NCBI GenBank assembly: GCA_021234155.1
Contig: JAJEKV010000005.1
Coordinates: 10,472,572-10,536,571 of the forward strand
Direction: 5' to 3'
Origin: Isoetes taiwanensis
Lineage: Eukaryota > Streptophyta > Lycopodiopsida > Isoetales > Isoetaceae
Length of the DNA: 64,000 nt
Positions 20,662-31,440 of this stretch are shown piece by piece. Each line of letters begins with the position of its first letter. Position 1 is the first letter of the stretch. The notes under the pieces are model-generated. The model ran no database searches. It saw only the letters and a program-made list of their open reading frames with translations, and was not told the origin of the DNA. Both the position numbers and the translations under genes were made by a program.

Positions 20662-22210
20662 TGCAGAATCTTAATTGTTGACAAATTTCTGACTATGAGA
20701 TGATAAAGAGCACAGAATCTTGTGGTCTGTTGGAAGCTCTCTCAAGGCTCTCTCAAGATTTGGTTCAGAAGTATGGAAAGGATTTCTTGAAATATTCATT
20801 CATTTAACTACACATCATTTAAGGATTGCATCAGCAAATATGGAAATATTATTTTCTGGAACTCATGAAAGCTCTTAAGAGAAGGATCTGTTTTATTTTC
20901 TTTATTCATAGCATAAGCTCAGAGAGAGGGTGCTGGTGCTGCAGAATTTGTTTGGAAGTTCTACATAAATTATCTTTTCTTCAACATGATACATCCTTCA
21001 ATATGTTTCCAAATACCCAGCTCTCAAAAATGGACAAGGCGTTGGAAAACTGGATGTGTTACCCAATGATGACACTTCGTGGCTTTGCATACAAAGGGTT
21101 CCCTTTCTATCTTTCTATGAAGAAATGAAAAAGTTAAATCCCAGCTTAAGAGCTAGATCGTTTACTAATTGACATATGAAAATTCCACCACTTGACTTGC
21201 CTATCCACAAAATATTAATGTCTATCGATTAAACATCCATAGAACATAACATAATATTTGACGTAAGAAAATTCCACCACTTGGATTGCCTATCCACAAA
21301 ATATTAATGTCCATTGATTAACAGGAATTTTGTCATTTCTGGAGGCAGGCAGTTGCAGATTGCATGCTGGTTGTCATCTTCATTTGTGGTGTGGACTTGC
21401 TTTTATATTGATTTGTGGTGTGGACTTGCTTTTATATTGATCTGGGTACGATGCTTCGATGACTCGTATCGGGTTTAGTGTCACCATGGATCTTCAGTGT
21501 AACCATCTCAAGCGAATGCGATGTATGCTCATCTGTAGTCGCTCCAATAGCAGTGCTCAATGCTGTAGAGTGCGACATGATGTCTGCCAACATGTGGTCG
21601 AGGAGTGACATGGAGATGAACTGTATTGTATATGAAACACTATGGTTTCGTATGATGCCCACAAAAGGAGCACGTATTCGAGGACTCATGATATTGAAAT
21701 TGCAACACACCGATACTTATTGTTATTGTTGGGGTCAATAAGTTTTTACAAGCTCTGTCTTGAAAATCGTCGATGGGTACCTTCCAGAAGTCATCGTTTG
21801 CTTTGTCACTTGGTCTGAGCAACACCCAATAACTAACACCACTATCTTAAAGGTTGCAGGGTTTGTTCCAAAGAGGAATGAAGATAAGATAAGATAAAGC
21901 CAGTAGTGCTATCCATAGCATCAAGGCACGCAGCTTCTGTGGTCAGAGATTGTTGGTGCTCATGTGCCCTGCAGCAGAAGCTCTGCCCGACAAGAACGGC
22001 AGAACCAGGGAGGAAAATCATGTCCTCCATTCCAAAACCGGTCTCGTGTGTTTCTGAAAACGCACCTTTGCAAAAAGCACAAATAAAGCCACAAATAACC
22101 ACTCCAAAGTAGAAACATTTCCCTTAAGCCAAGAAGGTTGCCAAATTATGTGAGGCATATGGTTTTTGTAAAGGTGGCCCGAAATATAGGGGTTAGGGTT
22201 GCGGTGAATA
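20662..22210. other. 3' flank of mTERF and unrecognised sequence with two tandem repeats
   Basis: The mTERF 3' untranslated region presumably starts here. At 21171-21232 and 21260-21322 a 60-bp segment with ATTCCACCACTTG and CCTATCCACAAAATATTAAT is repeated. At 21382-21410 and 21411-21439 a 29-bp unit (ATTTGTGGTGTGGACTTGC plus TTTTATATTG) is repeated perfectly in tandem. Frames around 21430-22110 on both strands match no known family. Confidence 0.5.
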
Positions 22211-22360
22211 TTTTTTGGGTTGCCTCTAAGGCGCAAACCCTCGTTTATGTGGGTTTATGGCATATCCTAGTATATGCCGGCATATGCCTAGGATATGCTG
22301 ATGACTGCTCCAAACTGGCTGTTGCCAGTAAACTGGCGGTGAGCCCTGTTGCCGCCCGAA
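22211..22360. repeat. left copy of diverged direct repeat flanking the PPR pseudogene
   Basis: The segment shares TTTTTTGG(G/A)TTGCC, CATGTGGGTTTATGGC-like text, ATGACTGCTCCAAACT and GTAAACTGGCGGT with 26441-26590, in the same orientation and at the same spacing. Identity is visibly around three quarters. Within it, 22260-22298 forms an imperfect hairpin (GCATATCCTAG paired with CTAGGATATGC). Confidence 0.75.
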
Positions 22361-22372
22361 CCCCCCTTCATC

Positions 22373-25282
22373 ATGCAAGTTCCATGGACTTTCATGACCA
22401 GAAATCAGGCTTATTACCTTCTTCAGGAGTGCAAAGATGTCCATTATACTAGACGAGTGCAATCTCTCATGGTTTATAATGGATTTGATTCAATTTCCGT
22501 TTTTGGGGACCATCTCATTCGGTTATTTACCTATTAGGAGCGTTTGTTTGAAGCAAATCAGACATTCAATGCTATTCATGCTCTAACTTCACATACATGG
22601 GCTACAATAATTTGTTCAAATGCCAAGCTTGGGCAGAGTCGGACAGCCCTTGAATTGCACAGTAGAGTGCAACTCTCAGGTTCAAAAAGTGATAAGCATA
22701 TCTATGTTGCTGTTATTAAAGCATGTACAATGACATGCTCTCTCCCACAAGGAAGGATTATACATAACCAGATCAATAAATGTGAATTACAATCAGAGGT
22801 CATTGTGTGCAGTGCCTTGCTCCATATGTATGCCACATGTAAATGTCTCCAGCAAGCATGCATTGTGTTTGAAAATCTGCACAATCGGGATTTTGAAACA
22901 CAATGATTGCAGCATATGCTGAACAAGGGGAGTGTCATCTAGCTGTAGAATGTTTCGAAAAGTTATAACAGGAAGGCATAAGGCCAAATGTCGTGTCTTG
23001 GAATGCTCTAATTTCATGATGTGTCCAAAATGGGGAAGACCATTTTGCTGTACATTTTTTTGAGAAGATGCAGCAGGAAGGTTACAAACCAAATGCAATC
23101 GGGCATTCTCAAGGTGTGTGCTAGAATAGAGGAAGGGAAGTTGATTCATGAACATATAATTAGAAGTGAACTGAATTCAGATGTGATGGTTGCTAGCTCC
23201 ATAGTTCATATGTATTGCATGTTCGGTAGTCTTCATGAAGCATTCACCATTTTTGACAAAGTACACAACCGAGATGTGGTGTCATGGGATGCCATTATTG
23301 CAGGATATGCCCAGCATGGAGAAGGGCAATTGGCCTTAAATTGCTTTTATAAAATGCATTTAGAAGACATGCATCCAAATGAAGTTACATTTGTTATGGT
23401 CTTGAAAGCTTGCACCAGCATAGCAGCAAAGAAGAGGGCAGGACAATCCATGGAAATATTATTAGAAGAGGATTAAGATGGAGTGATGCTATTGGAAGCA
23501 GCATGATTCAAATGTATGCCACATGCGGAAGCCTGGTGGAGGCATGTAATGTCTTTAGTCAGTTGTCTAATCAAGGTGTGGAGATGTGGAATGCAATGAT
23601 TACCAGCTTTGCTCAACATGGTGAAAGCTTATTGACTCTAAGTTATTTTGAGAAGATGCAACAGAATGGTATAAAACCTGACAAAACCACTTTTTCAAGC
23701 GTTCTGAACTCATACGCTATCTTGAGAATCCCCAAGGAAGGGAGGCTCATTCATGAGATGATACTTTAGAGAGAGCTCCAGTGTGATATGATTATAGGGA
23801 ATACCCTGCTTGATATGTATGCCAAATGTGGACATTTGAACTGTCATGTCTTTTACAATATGCCAATACGGGATGTAGTATCATGGGTTGCCATGATTGT
23901 TGGATACATACAGCATGGAGAATACATTTTAGCTCTAGAGTGTTTTGACCAAATGGAAGACAGTGGCATACAACCAAGTGTGGTCCTGTGGGATGGAATA
24001 ATCTCAGGTTATGCCCACGGCAAAGAGAGCCATATGGCTTTAGAATGGTTTCAAAAGCTGAAGGATGATGGATTTAGACCAAGTGAACTTACATTCTTGG
24101 GTGCCTTAAAAGCATGCAGCAACATGAAGGCAATAGAATGGGCAAGGTTTCTTCATGAGCAGATTATCGATACTGGCCTCTTATCTAATGTTGTTGTAGG
24201 TAGCACCTTCGTTGATATGTATACCAAATGCTATAGCCTTAAAGAAGCAAGTACTGTGTTTGTTTTCTTGCTGTTTAAAAATGTTGTTTCATGGACAACA
24301 ATGATTGTGGGATATGCTCAACATGGATATGGCTCTTTGGCACTTTGCTGTTTTGAACAGATGCAAGTAGAATGCATAAAACCAAACGAGTTCACATATT
24401 TGGGCACCTTGAAAGCATGTGGCAGTGAAGGAGATATAACACGGGGAAGGCTCATACATGAGCAAATCAAGCAAGCTAAACTACAAGGAGAAGTGGTGTT
24501 AGGCAATGCATTGATTGATATGTACATTAAATCTGGGAGTCTTCAGATGGCATCTAAAGCATTTGATGCACTGGAAGCTCAATACGAGATCTCGTGGAAT
24601 GCAATGATTGCAGGATACAGAAAATGTGTTGAAGCCTCGTTGGCCATAGAATGTTTTGAAAGAATGCAGGAAAAAGGAGTATATCCAGATGATTACTTTC
24701 TTGAGTGTATTAAAAGCGTGTGCTAACATAGGTGCCGTACACCAAGGAAGGCTCACACATGATAAGATCTTTTTGCATAGTTTCCCATCGGTCGGCCTAC
24801 AATATTGTGTCATGGTGCACAATGATTGCAGGGTAGCCCAGCATGGAGAAATCCTTCTAGCAATACAATGCTTTGATAAGATGCAATATGCAGGTGTAAT
24901 TCCAACTGCAATGCCATTTGCCTGTGTTGTTATTGCGTGCAGTCGTGTGGGTCTAGTTAATGAAGGATATTCGTATTTCAAATCTATGCTAGATTGTTAT
25001 GGCATCACACCAACTGTGAACCATTATGGTTGCATCCTCTTAGGTCGCTCAGGATATCTGAATGAGGCAGAGAATTTTCTGTCGACTGCTACCATGCAGA
25101 ATGATGTTGTTGGATGGACAAGCTTGCTTAATTCTTGTAGAATGCTTGTTGACACCACAATAGGACAATGCTGTTTTGATGAGCAAATTATATATTTAGA
25201 TACCCACTGGACTGCAGGATATGTTTTAATGTCAAATATTTACGCTGATTCTATGAAGCAAGGTTATAGCTTGAGTATTTGA
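22373..25282 (+). pseudogene. PLS-class pentatricopeptide repeat protein, multiply disrupted
   Basis: From ATG 22373 the sequence encodes a long series of P, L and S type PPR motifs, recognisable by repeats such as VGSTFVDMYTKC, VVSWTTMIVGYAQHG, ALCCFEQMQ, IKPNEFTYLGTLKACG. It ends in an E-type extension (YFKSMLDCYGITPTVNHYGC, GWTSLLNSCR, AGYVLMSNIYADS); no DYW deaminase domain follows. Plant proteins of this class are imported into mitochondria or plastids and direct RNA editing or processing. The frame is broken at least six times: TAG at 22535-22537, a shift near 22895, stops at about 22968 and 23018, a shift near 23100, another near 23440, TAG at 23767-23769 and a shift near 24700. It is an old single-exon pseudogene. 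Confidence 0.9.
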
Positions 25283-25479
25283 AAAGCCCCACATAAAATA
25301 CCCAGCACCTAGAACATGCACAAAGAACCAACAATGGTAGTGGACAATGTTCCAGTTATATTATAATTGAATAGAAAAATATCGGTTCATCTTATCACAT
25401 TCAAAGGCTTCATTTAGGATGCAGAGATTACATGATGCAGAAGAGCGTATGGGGATAAAAAAGTTTTAACACTTAAAGT

Positions 25480-26335
25480 GACTGCCAAGCACTATTATTA
25501 GCCCCAAACAACTTTGTAGGTTGGCTGTGTAGTTCAAATGGCCACTCAAGGCTTTCAGCTAGTCGTTTCATATCCGGGACAAACTTAAGGTCTTAACGCT
25601 CCTAAATTACCCTCCCTACCCCCTCCAAAATGGGGTAATTCTTTGTGTAGTTCAAATGCCAAATCAAGACCTTTAGCTAGGTTTGCCACGAACAAATATG
25701 CACTTCATTATATACACCAATTCAGGGAATAAATTACTAATCGTATATTTCTTATTAGCTAAAACAGCTTTAGCTAAACTTGCCAGAAACAAATCCCAAG
25801 GCTTTCTGTGGTTTAACTAAACAATAAACATTTTTTCTCTCATACTTTCTAGCGTTTAGTTAAACTAAACCGTAATTCATCCCAAAAATTTCCATGGTGC
25901 GGGCAAGGAAACTAAAATTATTATACCTTATTCCCAATTGTTTCCATTTACTTTACTCATTTTCTTAAACATGCTAAAAAAAAAGCCAATGGCTAAATGT
26001 AGGCCTTAAATTATTCCTTGGACACTAGGAAATAAATCTATTAATTGTGTATATCTCATTATCTTGAATTATTTTAGCCAAACTAGCTTGAAACTCATTC
26101 CAAAACCTTCTATGGTTTAGCTAAACGGCACAAATTTTCACTCTCTTACTTTCTAGAGTTTGGCTAAAGAGTCTGAAGGTTGGTGCGGCCGCGAAAAAAG
26201 TTAAGCTAAAATTATTATTTTTTCCTCCATTTTTGCCATTTACTTTAGCCAATATATTTTTAAAATGTGCTACAAAATCGCCAAACAGCTAAGTTTAGCC
26301 CTTAAATTATTTCATGCACCAACTATATTCGATTC
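25480..26335. repeat. AT-rich imperfect tandem repeat, period about 300 bp
   Basis: Segments beginning near 25640, 25780 and 26085 share TGGTTTA(A/G)CTAAAC, TACTTTCTAG(C/A)GTTT, TTTCCATTTACTTTA-like text and GCCTTAAATTATT. The motif TTTAGCTAAA and its complement recur throughout. No coding content is seen. Comparable motifs (GGCTAAA, TTTAGCCA) occur at 49550-50160. Confidence 0.55.
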
Positions 26336-26440
26336 AATGCAAGATACATGACACTTTTGTTTATTTATATACTAATTTCTAAGAGCTACGTTGTGTTGAA
26401 TCCAAAGTGAAAATTATCATTACACTATGTTGATTTGCTT

Positions 26441-26590
26441 TTTTTTGGATTGCCCCTAGGTGGGCAAGCCCTTGTCCATGTGGGTTTATGGCTATTTCAA
26501 GTATATGCTAGTATGTGCCAGAAATATGCCAATGACTGCTCCAAACTTGCTATAGGGTGTAAACTGGCGGTCGCGACTGTTCTTCGGCAT
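26441..26590. repeat. right copy of diverged direct repeat flanking the PPR pseudogene
   Basis: This is the partner of 22211-22360, about 4.2 kb away and on the other side of the PPR pseudogene. Both copies keep the order TTTTTTGG, GTGGGTTTATGGC, GACTGCTCCAAACT, GTAAACTGGCGGT. Confidence 0.75.
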
Positions 26591-27094
26591 CCATTTCGAA
26601 ACCGGCTAACCGGTGCTTAGCGACGGAGTTGCTACTCTTCTTCGCGTTCAGGAAAGAAGGATGCAACTGCCATGGCGAGAGCTCTTGCTATGAGGTACTA
26701 CGAAAATGCAGGCCATCTCCTCTAATGCATTCATCTGCAATACTGAATGCATTCATTTGCAATCTAATGCATTCATTTGCTCGTCACACAAAATAACTGC
26801 CCTCAAGTCTGCAAGCGATTCTGGCAGTAAGAAGGAGTGGGATTTTTCCAGAGTCGAGCATCAGTTCACTGAGACTAATATGCCAAGCATATTGGCTCCC
26901 GCAATGCTTTATCATACCTCCCATAGATGCAGTAGATCAAGTAAGTGTACTTTTCACCGGACCCTTTCCATGCTAAAAGAACTTAGAAAGGACAAAATCT
27001 AGGTTTTGTACTATATGTTGAAATCCCATGCTTTCTCAGCTTCTAGATAAGTGTGCGATAGAACTAGCGGATGCTTTTACTGTGGAAAAAGACG
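26591..27094. other. no gene recognised; short repeat of AATGCATTCAT
   Basis: AATGCATTCAT(C/T)TGC occurs three times between 26723 and 26782. An open frame to 27002 encodes WDFSRVEHQFTETNMPSI, which matches no family I know. Confidence 0.4.
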
Positions 27095-28200
27095 TTATTG
27101 TTGTTCGACTATACTGCCCTGTGACCTGTGGACTATCCTAACAGCGGCCGATTGGACGGGGAACTGGCATCTCATGATCTTGTGCCTCTCGTTTTTGCCT
27201 GCCTGGCATAACTTCGTCAACTTTTGGATTGGCGTCCATGTTGGCTCGATCCCGTGGGTGTAGAGGTGTTTCAGCCTATCTCGACAGTTTCTTCTTGTTG
27301 TGGGCTTCATGAATAATATCCAGAGTGCCTCTGTCTCACCCGCGCCCGCATGCCACTACAGGATGCCATTGGCACTGTTGACGAGGCCATCGGATAGGTC
27401 AATGTTGCTTGTCAGCTCAACGAGCATAGTCCGTTTCAGCTCTAGCTTGTCTCTCAACCCGTACGTCTTTCGAGAGTCTGTTGGTAGGCTGATGTTCTTC
27501 GGACAGCCACCCTCGTGTGTGTCTATAGACTGGACGAGGATGCCTTGCTCTGTTATTTCGAAGTACACTTTGTCATTGTGCTCGTCCTTATCTTTGTTCT
27601 TGTGGAAGACATGTGAAAGACGCGGATCGCGAGATGCTGGCCAGATGCAGGTGGAATTCACGAGGTGCATGTCATCTACCGTTTGCTCTGGTATCCTCAT
27701 ATGGGACAACGAGCGTGCAAAGGGAAGGTCGTCTCCTTGTCTCACGATCTCGGTCAGGTCATAGTACCTGAAATTTGATTTCCATGAGTGATACAGGTCT
27801 GGAAACTGGACGATGCCTAGCCGTTCGGCGTCATCAGCATCTGGGTTGCAAAAATTCCACTTGTCAAACATTGGCTTCAATTGATAAAAGTCCCCGGCTG
27901 CAATCACCGACGTGCCCCCAAACGGTATGGGCATCGCGGTGGCCTTATACCTGCAACTGAATCATGCAAATGGGTTAGTCACACGTGCTTGTTTCTCGTG
28001 CAGGCTTGCGAGCAGCAGGTGAGCTGGGATATGACTTACTTGTTGCATAATGCATCGATGTGGAAGAGGAGGCGAAGCCCGACCATTGAGATCTCATCTA
28101 TGACCAGCAATATCACCATCTCGTAGGCATTCCTTCCCGTTTGTAGCGTCTCAGACGTGGGCATCGTCATCTTGTTTCCAAACGCCACTCCAGTCTCACA
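27095..28200 (-). pseudogene. PIF1/Helitron-type helicase relic
   Basis: On the minus strand the order of motifs is that of a PIF1-family helicase: VIDEISMVGLRLLFHID (Walker B, near 28040-28100), an intron of about 75 bp, PFGGTSVIAAGDFYQLKPM (motif III), YDLTEIVRQGDDLPFA (motif IV), MLVELTSNIDLSDGLVN (motif V), a stop, and RCQFPVQSAAVRIVHRSQGS (motif VI, about 27110-27170). Sequence divergence is like that of the helicase part of plant Helitron RepHel. The Walker A motif and any HUH Rep domain are not visible, and the last motif is in a different frame, so it is a broken 3' portion. It is divergent from the OB-fold relic that follows. Confidence 0.8.
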
Positions 28201-28244
28201 CTGCATATGGCATCAAGCGCACAACAAGCGGGGACTCTATTCAC

Positions 28245-29506
28245 ATGAACAATCCAAAGTCAACAAAAATGTTCCAAAAATCAACTTGTTTGTTCGCTGC
28301 TCCTGGAAACGAGATACATCTCCTCGTTCTAATCCAATATAGGAACTTGCCACGACCAACATCCAATAGTCATAGGGCGTTGAATGTGGACATCGTGGAC
28401 GGGCATGCAATGCACATAATCACGGTAATTGCTGACGAGGAATATGGCGTGGAATTGCAAACCGTGTTGAGACCAGGCTTTTGGGTCTCCATACGTAATT
28501 TCGGTGTAAGGAAGAGAAATCCATTGTACGGGTTCGGAGATTGTGTGAACATCATAAAGATTCAAAGGAATACTGAAGTGACACTCATTGAAGGGCCTGG
28601 AGTTCTGCTCTTCTTATTGCCCATAGACAGTGCAAATACACGATCACTGTTAAGCCGACCCATGACTAACCCATACACATCAACCTGCTAGTTGCTATTG
28701 TCGGGGTCAAAGAACATACGATGTTCCCTTGTTTGCTAGTCGCAGAAGGGTGCGGCGAAAAGAATGGCGCAAAATTGAAGTTCTGGCCTGAACAGGCACA
28801 CGTGTTTGACAGGCTCAAATGCTTGTTTCTTTTAGGGCGTAAACCCATTGTCTTATTCAAGACCCTGAAGGCCAGTACGTTCCGTGGCCAGACTAGCTTA
28901 ATATCTACAGAAGCTACAATGGCATTCAAGGTTGTAGAGAAGCAGTGTCAACCTGGTTTCTGGATGAATTATAGTTCCCACAGACGATGACGTAGTGGCA
29001 ACACTCACAAATGAAGTCTTTGCAGCACACGTTCTACAAAATACCAATGTATATTTTCTACTACTAAAACGAAGCCAAAATTGTCCTCGCTTCTCACCTT
29101 CTTTCATACAGCTCTCCACTATCAAACATCCTTACATGTACAGATCTCAGGCACATTAAGATTAAATATAAATAGTGAAAACAAGGTCGTCGAGACGTGC
29201 AACGCGTAAAACAAGGTAGTGACGAACAGTCTCTACGACACGTGCAGGAATGACGATATGACAGAAGAGTTAACAATGTTCGGCGACATCGACATTGGAT
29301 TCAACACGCTACATGTCACAGTGGTAGAAGCATTGCTTGATAAATTTCTCGGTTATCCATTAGGAGGCGCATTAGCTACAATGAAGACAGATCCTCGATC
29401 ATTGCGCCAAAGCATACTGAAGAGCTGGAGTAAATGCACATTTGAGCTCAACAACAGACTCCAAACCATTGCCGTCGAGGATCTAGGCTTGAAACATGAT
29501 CCATAA
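28245..29506 (+). pseudogene. RPA-like OB-fold protein relic, probably Helitron-encoded
   Basis: Coding-like segments at 28245-28691, about 28700-28950, about 28965-29100 and 29215-29506 run on the plus strand with stops or shifts between them. The first contains GFWVSIRNFGVRKRNPLYGF, the second GCGEKNGAKLKFW, then ATMAFKVVEKQCQPGFW, the third LTNEVFAAHVLQNTNVYFLLL and the last ALLDKFLGYPLGGALATM. This alternation of beta-rich segments resembles replication protein A / telomere-binding OB folds. Plant Helitrons commonly carry an RPA-like gene next to the Rep-helicase, and the divergent helicase relic starts only about 45 bp away, so a shared Helitron origin is likely. A POT1-like host protein fragment is the alternative. 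Confidence 0.5.
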
Positions 29507-29629
29507 CTATAGAGCAACAAAAGACATCCCTTCACATTTTTAAGCAGCTTTACTTTGCTTGCAACGTCCATGTATTCCATGCTATTAAATTCTTAGCAAC
29601 CTTCTTCAATTTAAAATATCGAATTCTTA

Positions 29630-31440
29630 GGAGGCAGGGGTGCGGGCAATTGGCCAGGCAGGCTTTCGCCCAGCTCACTCCACGACCGACCATATCTTCA
29701 CTTTGAGAGTGTTGATGGAGGCAAGCCGGAATGCGCGACAGGACTTGTATTGCTGCTTTGTAGATTTTAAGACTGCATATGATACCGTCCCCAGAGACCT
29801 GCTGTGGCAGAGGTTGCAAGAATTGCGAGTTCCACAGGAGTTGCAGAATGTGGTGCACCAGCTTTATGATGGGATTTATGCTGCACTGCCTTATGAAGAT
29901 CGGCGAGTAGCTAGCACTATGGGAGTTAAGCAGGGCTGCCGTTGTCTCCAATGCTTTTGGGTTGTACATTGATAGCTTGGAGGCGTGGATGCGACACCAT
30001 GGGGGAGCCGGGGTGCAATTATCGATCACGACCTCGTGAGCCGGTTACTATATCACGGATGATGTAGGTTTGCTAGCCCACACGGCCAGCGGTATGCAAC
30101 GACATTTGGATGTCCTCGATGGGTTACGTAGGGCAAGCGGGAATGCGGTGAACTTGCACAAAACTAAGCTTCTCGCGATCTGTCCTCGCAACACCCTATC
30201 CGGGAGTTATATTACGAGGGGGGCGGGGAAGTGGAGATGGTGCGGAGCTTCAAGTATCGGGAATTGATTTCACTACTAACATCTTTGTGGGATGAGTGTG
30301 TGGAGAGGAGAGCGATGCAGTCTTGTTTGGAAGGCTCTATATGCGATTGCAAAAGCGCGTGTTGCGGATAGATCTCTGTGGATCGGGCGAGGAGAGCATA
30401 CATTTAGGGCTTTTAATTGGCCGGTCTTTGCTGCTATATGGGGTGGAGGTTTGGGGCCCAGCAGTTAGCAAAAACACGTGGGATAGGTTGGAAAGGGTGC
30501 AGAAAGCTTTCTTGACATATAGCTTGGGAGTGAAGGACACCGTACCGTATCAGATTTTGTTGTATGAGACGGGGTTCGCCTTTGACGATACGCTATCTTG
30601 TGAGGCATCTTACTTGCTTCCATAAGGTGGATGGGATGGATGAACATCGCTTGCCTCCACAGGCCGTGTTGTTAACGCAGGGCCCCCAGCGGCTGAAGAG
30701 GGTATGGCACGAGCACTGTAAGGGATGGTTTAGGAGGTGGTCTATGGATTACCAACAGATGGTGGCAGCGCGCATTCGATGTGCGAGAATGGGCAATTGG
30801 ATGTGGGCTATGCTGCCACTCTGTGGGATGCCTCTACTCTTGCAAAGCTTAAGACAGAGCACTATCACGCTCAGATTAATCCCGGCCTTGAGCATGGACC
30901 CCATCGGTACTTGAAAGCACACATCTCTGTGAAGAAACGGAGAGCTATTGCTGCCATAAGGACGGGTTCCCATTACCTCAGAATTGAAACAGGTCGCTGG
31001 GGGGTGAATGGCGGGCACGGGATCCCCAGGGAGGAGAGGATATGTTAGTGTTGTGAGATGCACGTGATAGAGGATGAGCACCATGCTCTCCAGCGGTGCC
31101 CAGCATATGCCCATGTCCGAGCAGTGCACACTGATCTTAGATGCTCTGACACACCGCTACATCAGTTACTCGGATCACCTATGGTGGCGCGACTGGGAGC
31201 TTACATCCTGCAGATTTCGGCCGTCAGACTTGCTCTTCAGGGGCATGGTATTTGAGAGCCTATTATTAGGGTTTTTCCTCCCAAGTGGGGGTTCTTTCAT
31301 CCCGGTAGTAGGGATCTACTGTACAGTTACATTGTTTGTTTTTGGTGTTGGGGTTTTTGGCTTTTTGCCTGTTCTCTGCATGTACCGTCTCATAGGCCTC
31401 TGGCCTCCGTGGACGTTAAAATAAACTTCCTTCCTTCCTT
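29630..31440 (+). mobile_element. 5'-truncated LINE (non-LTR retrotransposon), copy A
   Basis: The plus strand encodes RT motifs GQAGFRPAHSTTDHIFTLR and FVDFKTAYDTVPRDLLWQR, then a degenerate active-site region (TDDVGLLAHTA with the preceding residues changed), then the family's C-terminal region: YGVEVWGPAVSKNTWDRLE, IAAIRTGSHYLRIETGRW, and a Cys/His motif (CCEMHVIEDEHHALQRCP) interrupted by TAG at 31046-31048. Several frameshifts separate these blocks. The 3' end is CCTCCGTGGACGTTAAAA at about 31403-31420 followed by CTTCC repeats. No endonuclease is present, as expected of 5' truncation. It is related to copies at 45300-47345 and 54245-58400. Confidence 0.9.

Noticed and set aside
27300-27764. 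Plus-strand 154-codon frame
   Set aside because: It is antisense to the PIF1-type helicase motifs III-V, which are clearly on the minus strand.
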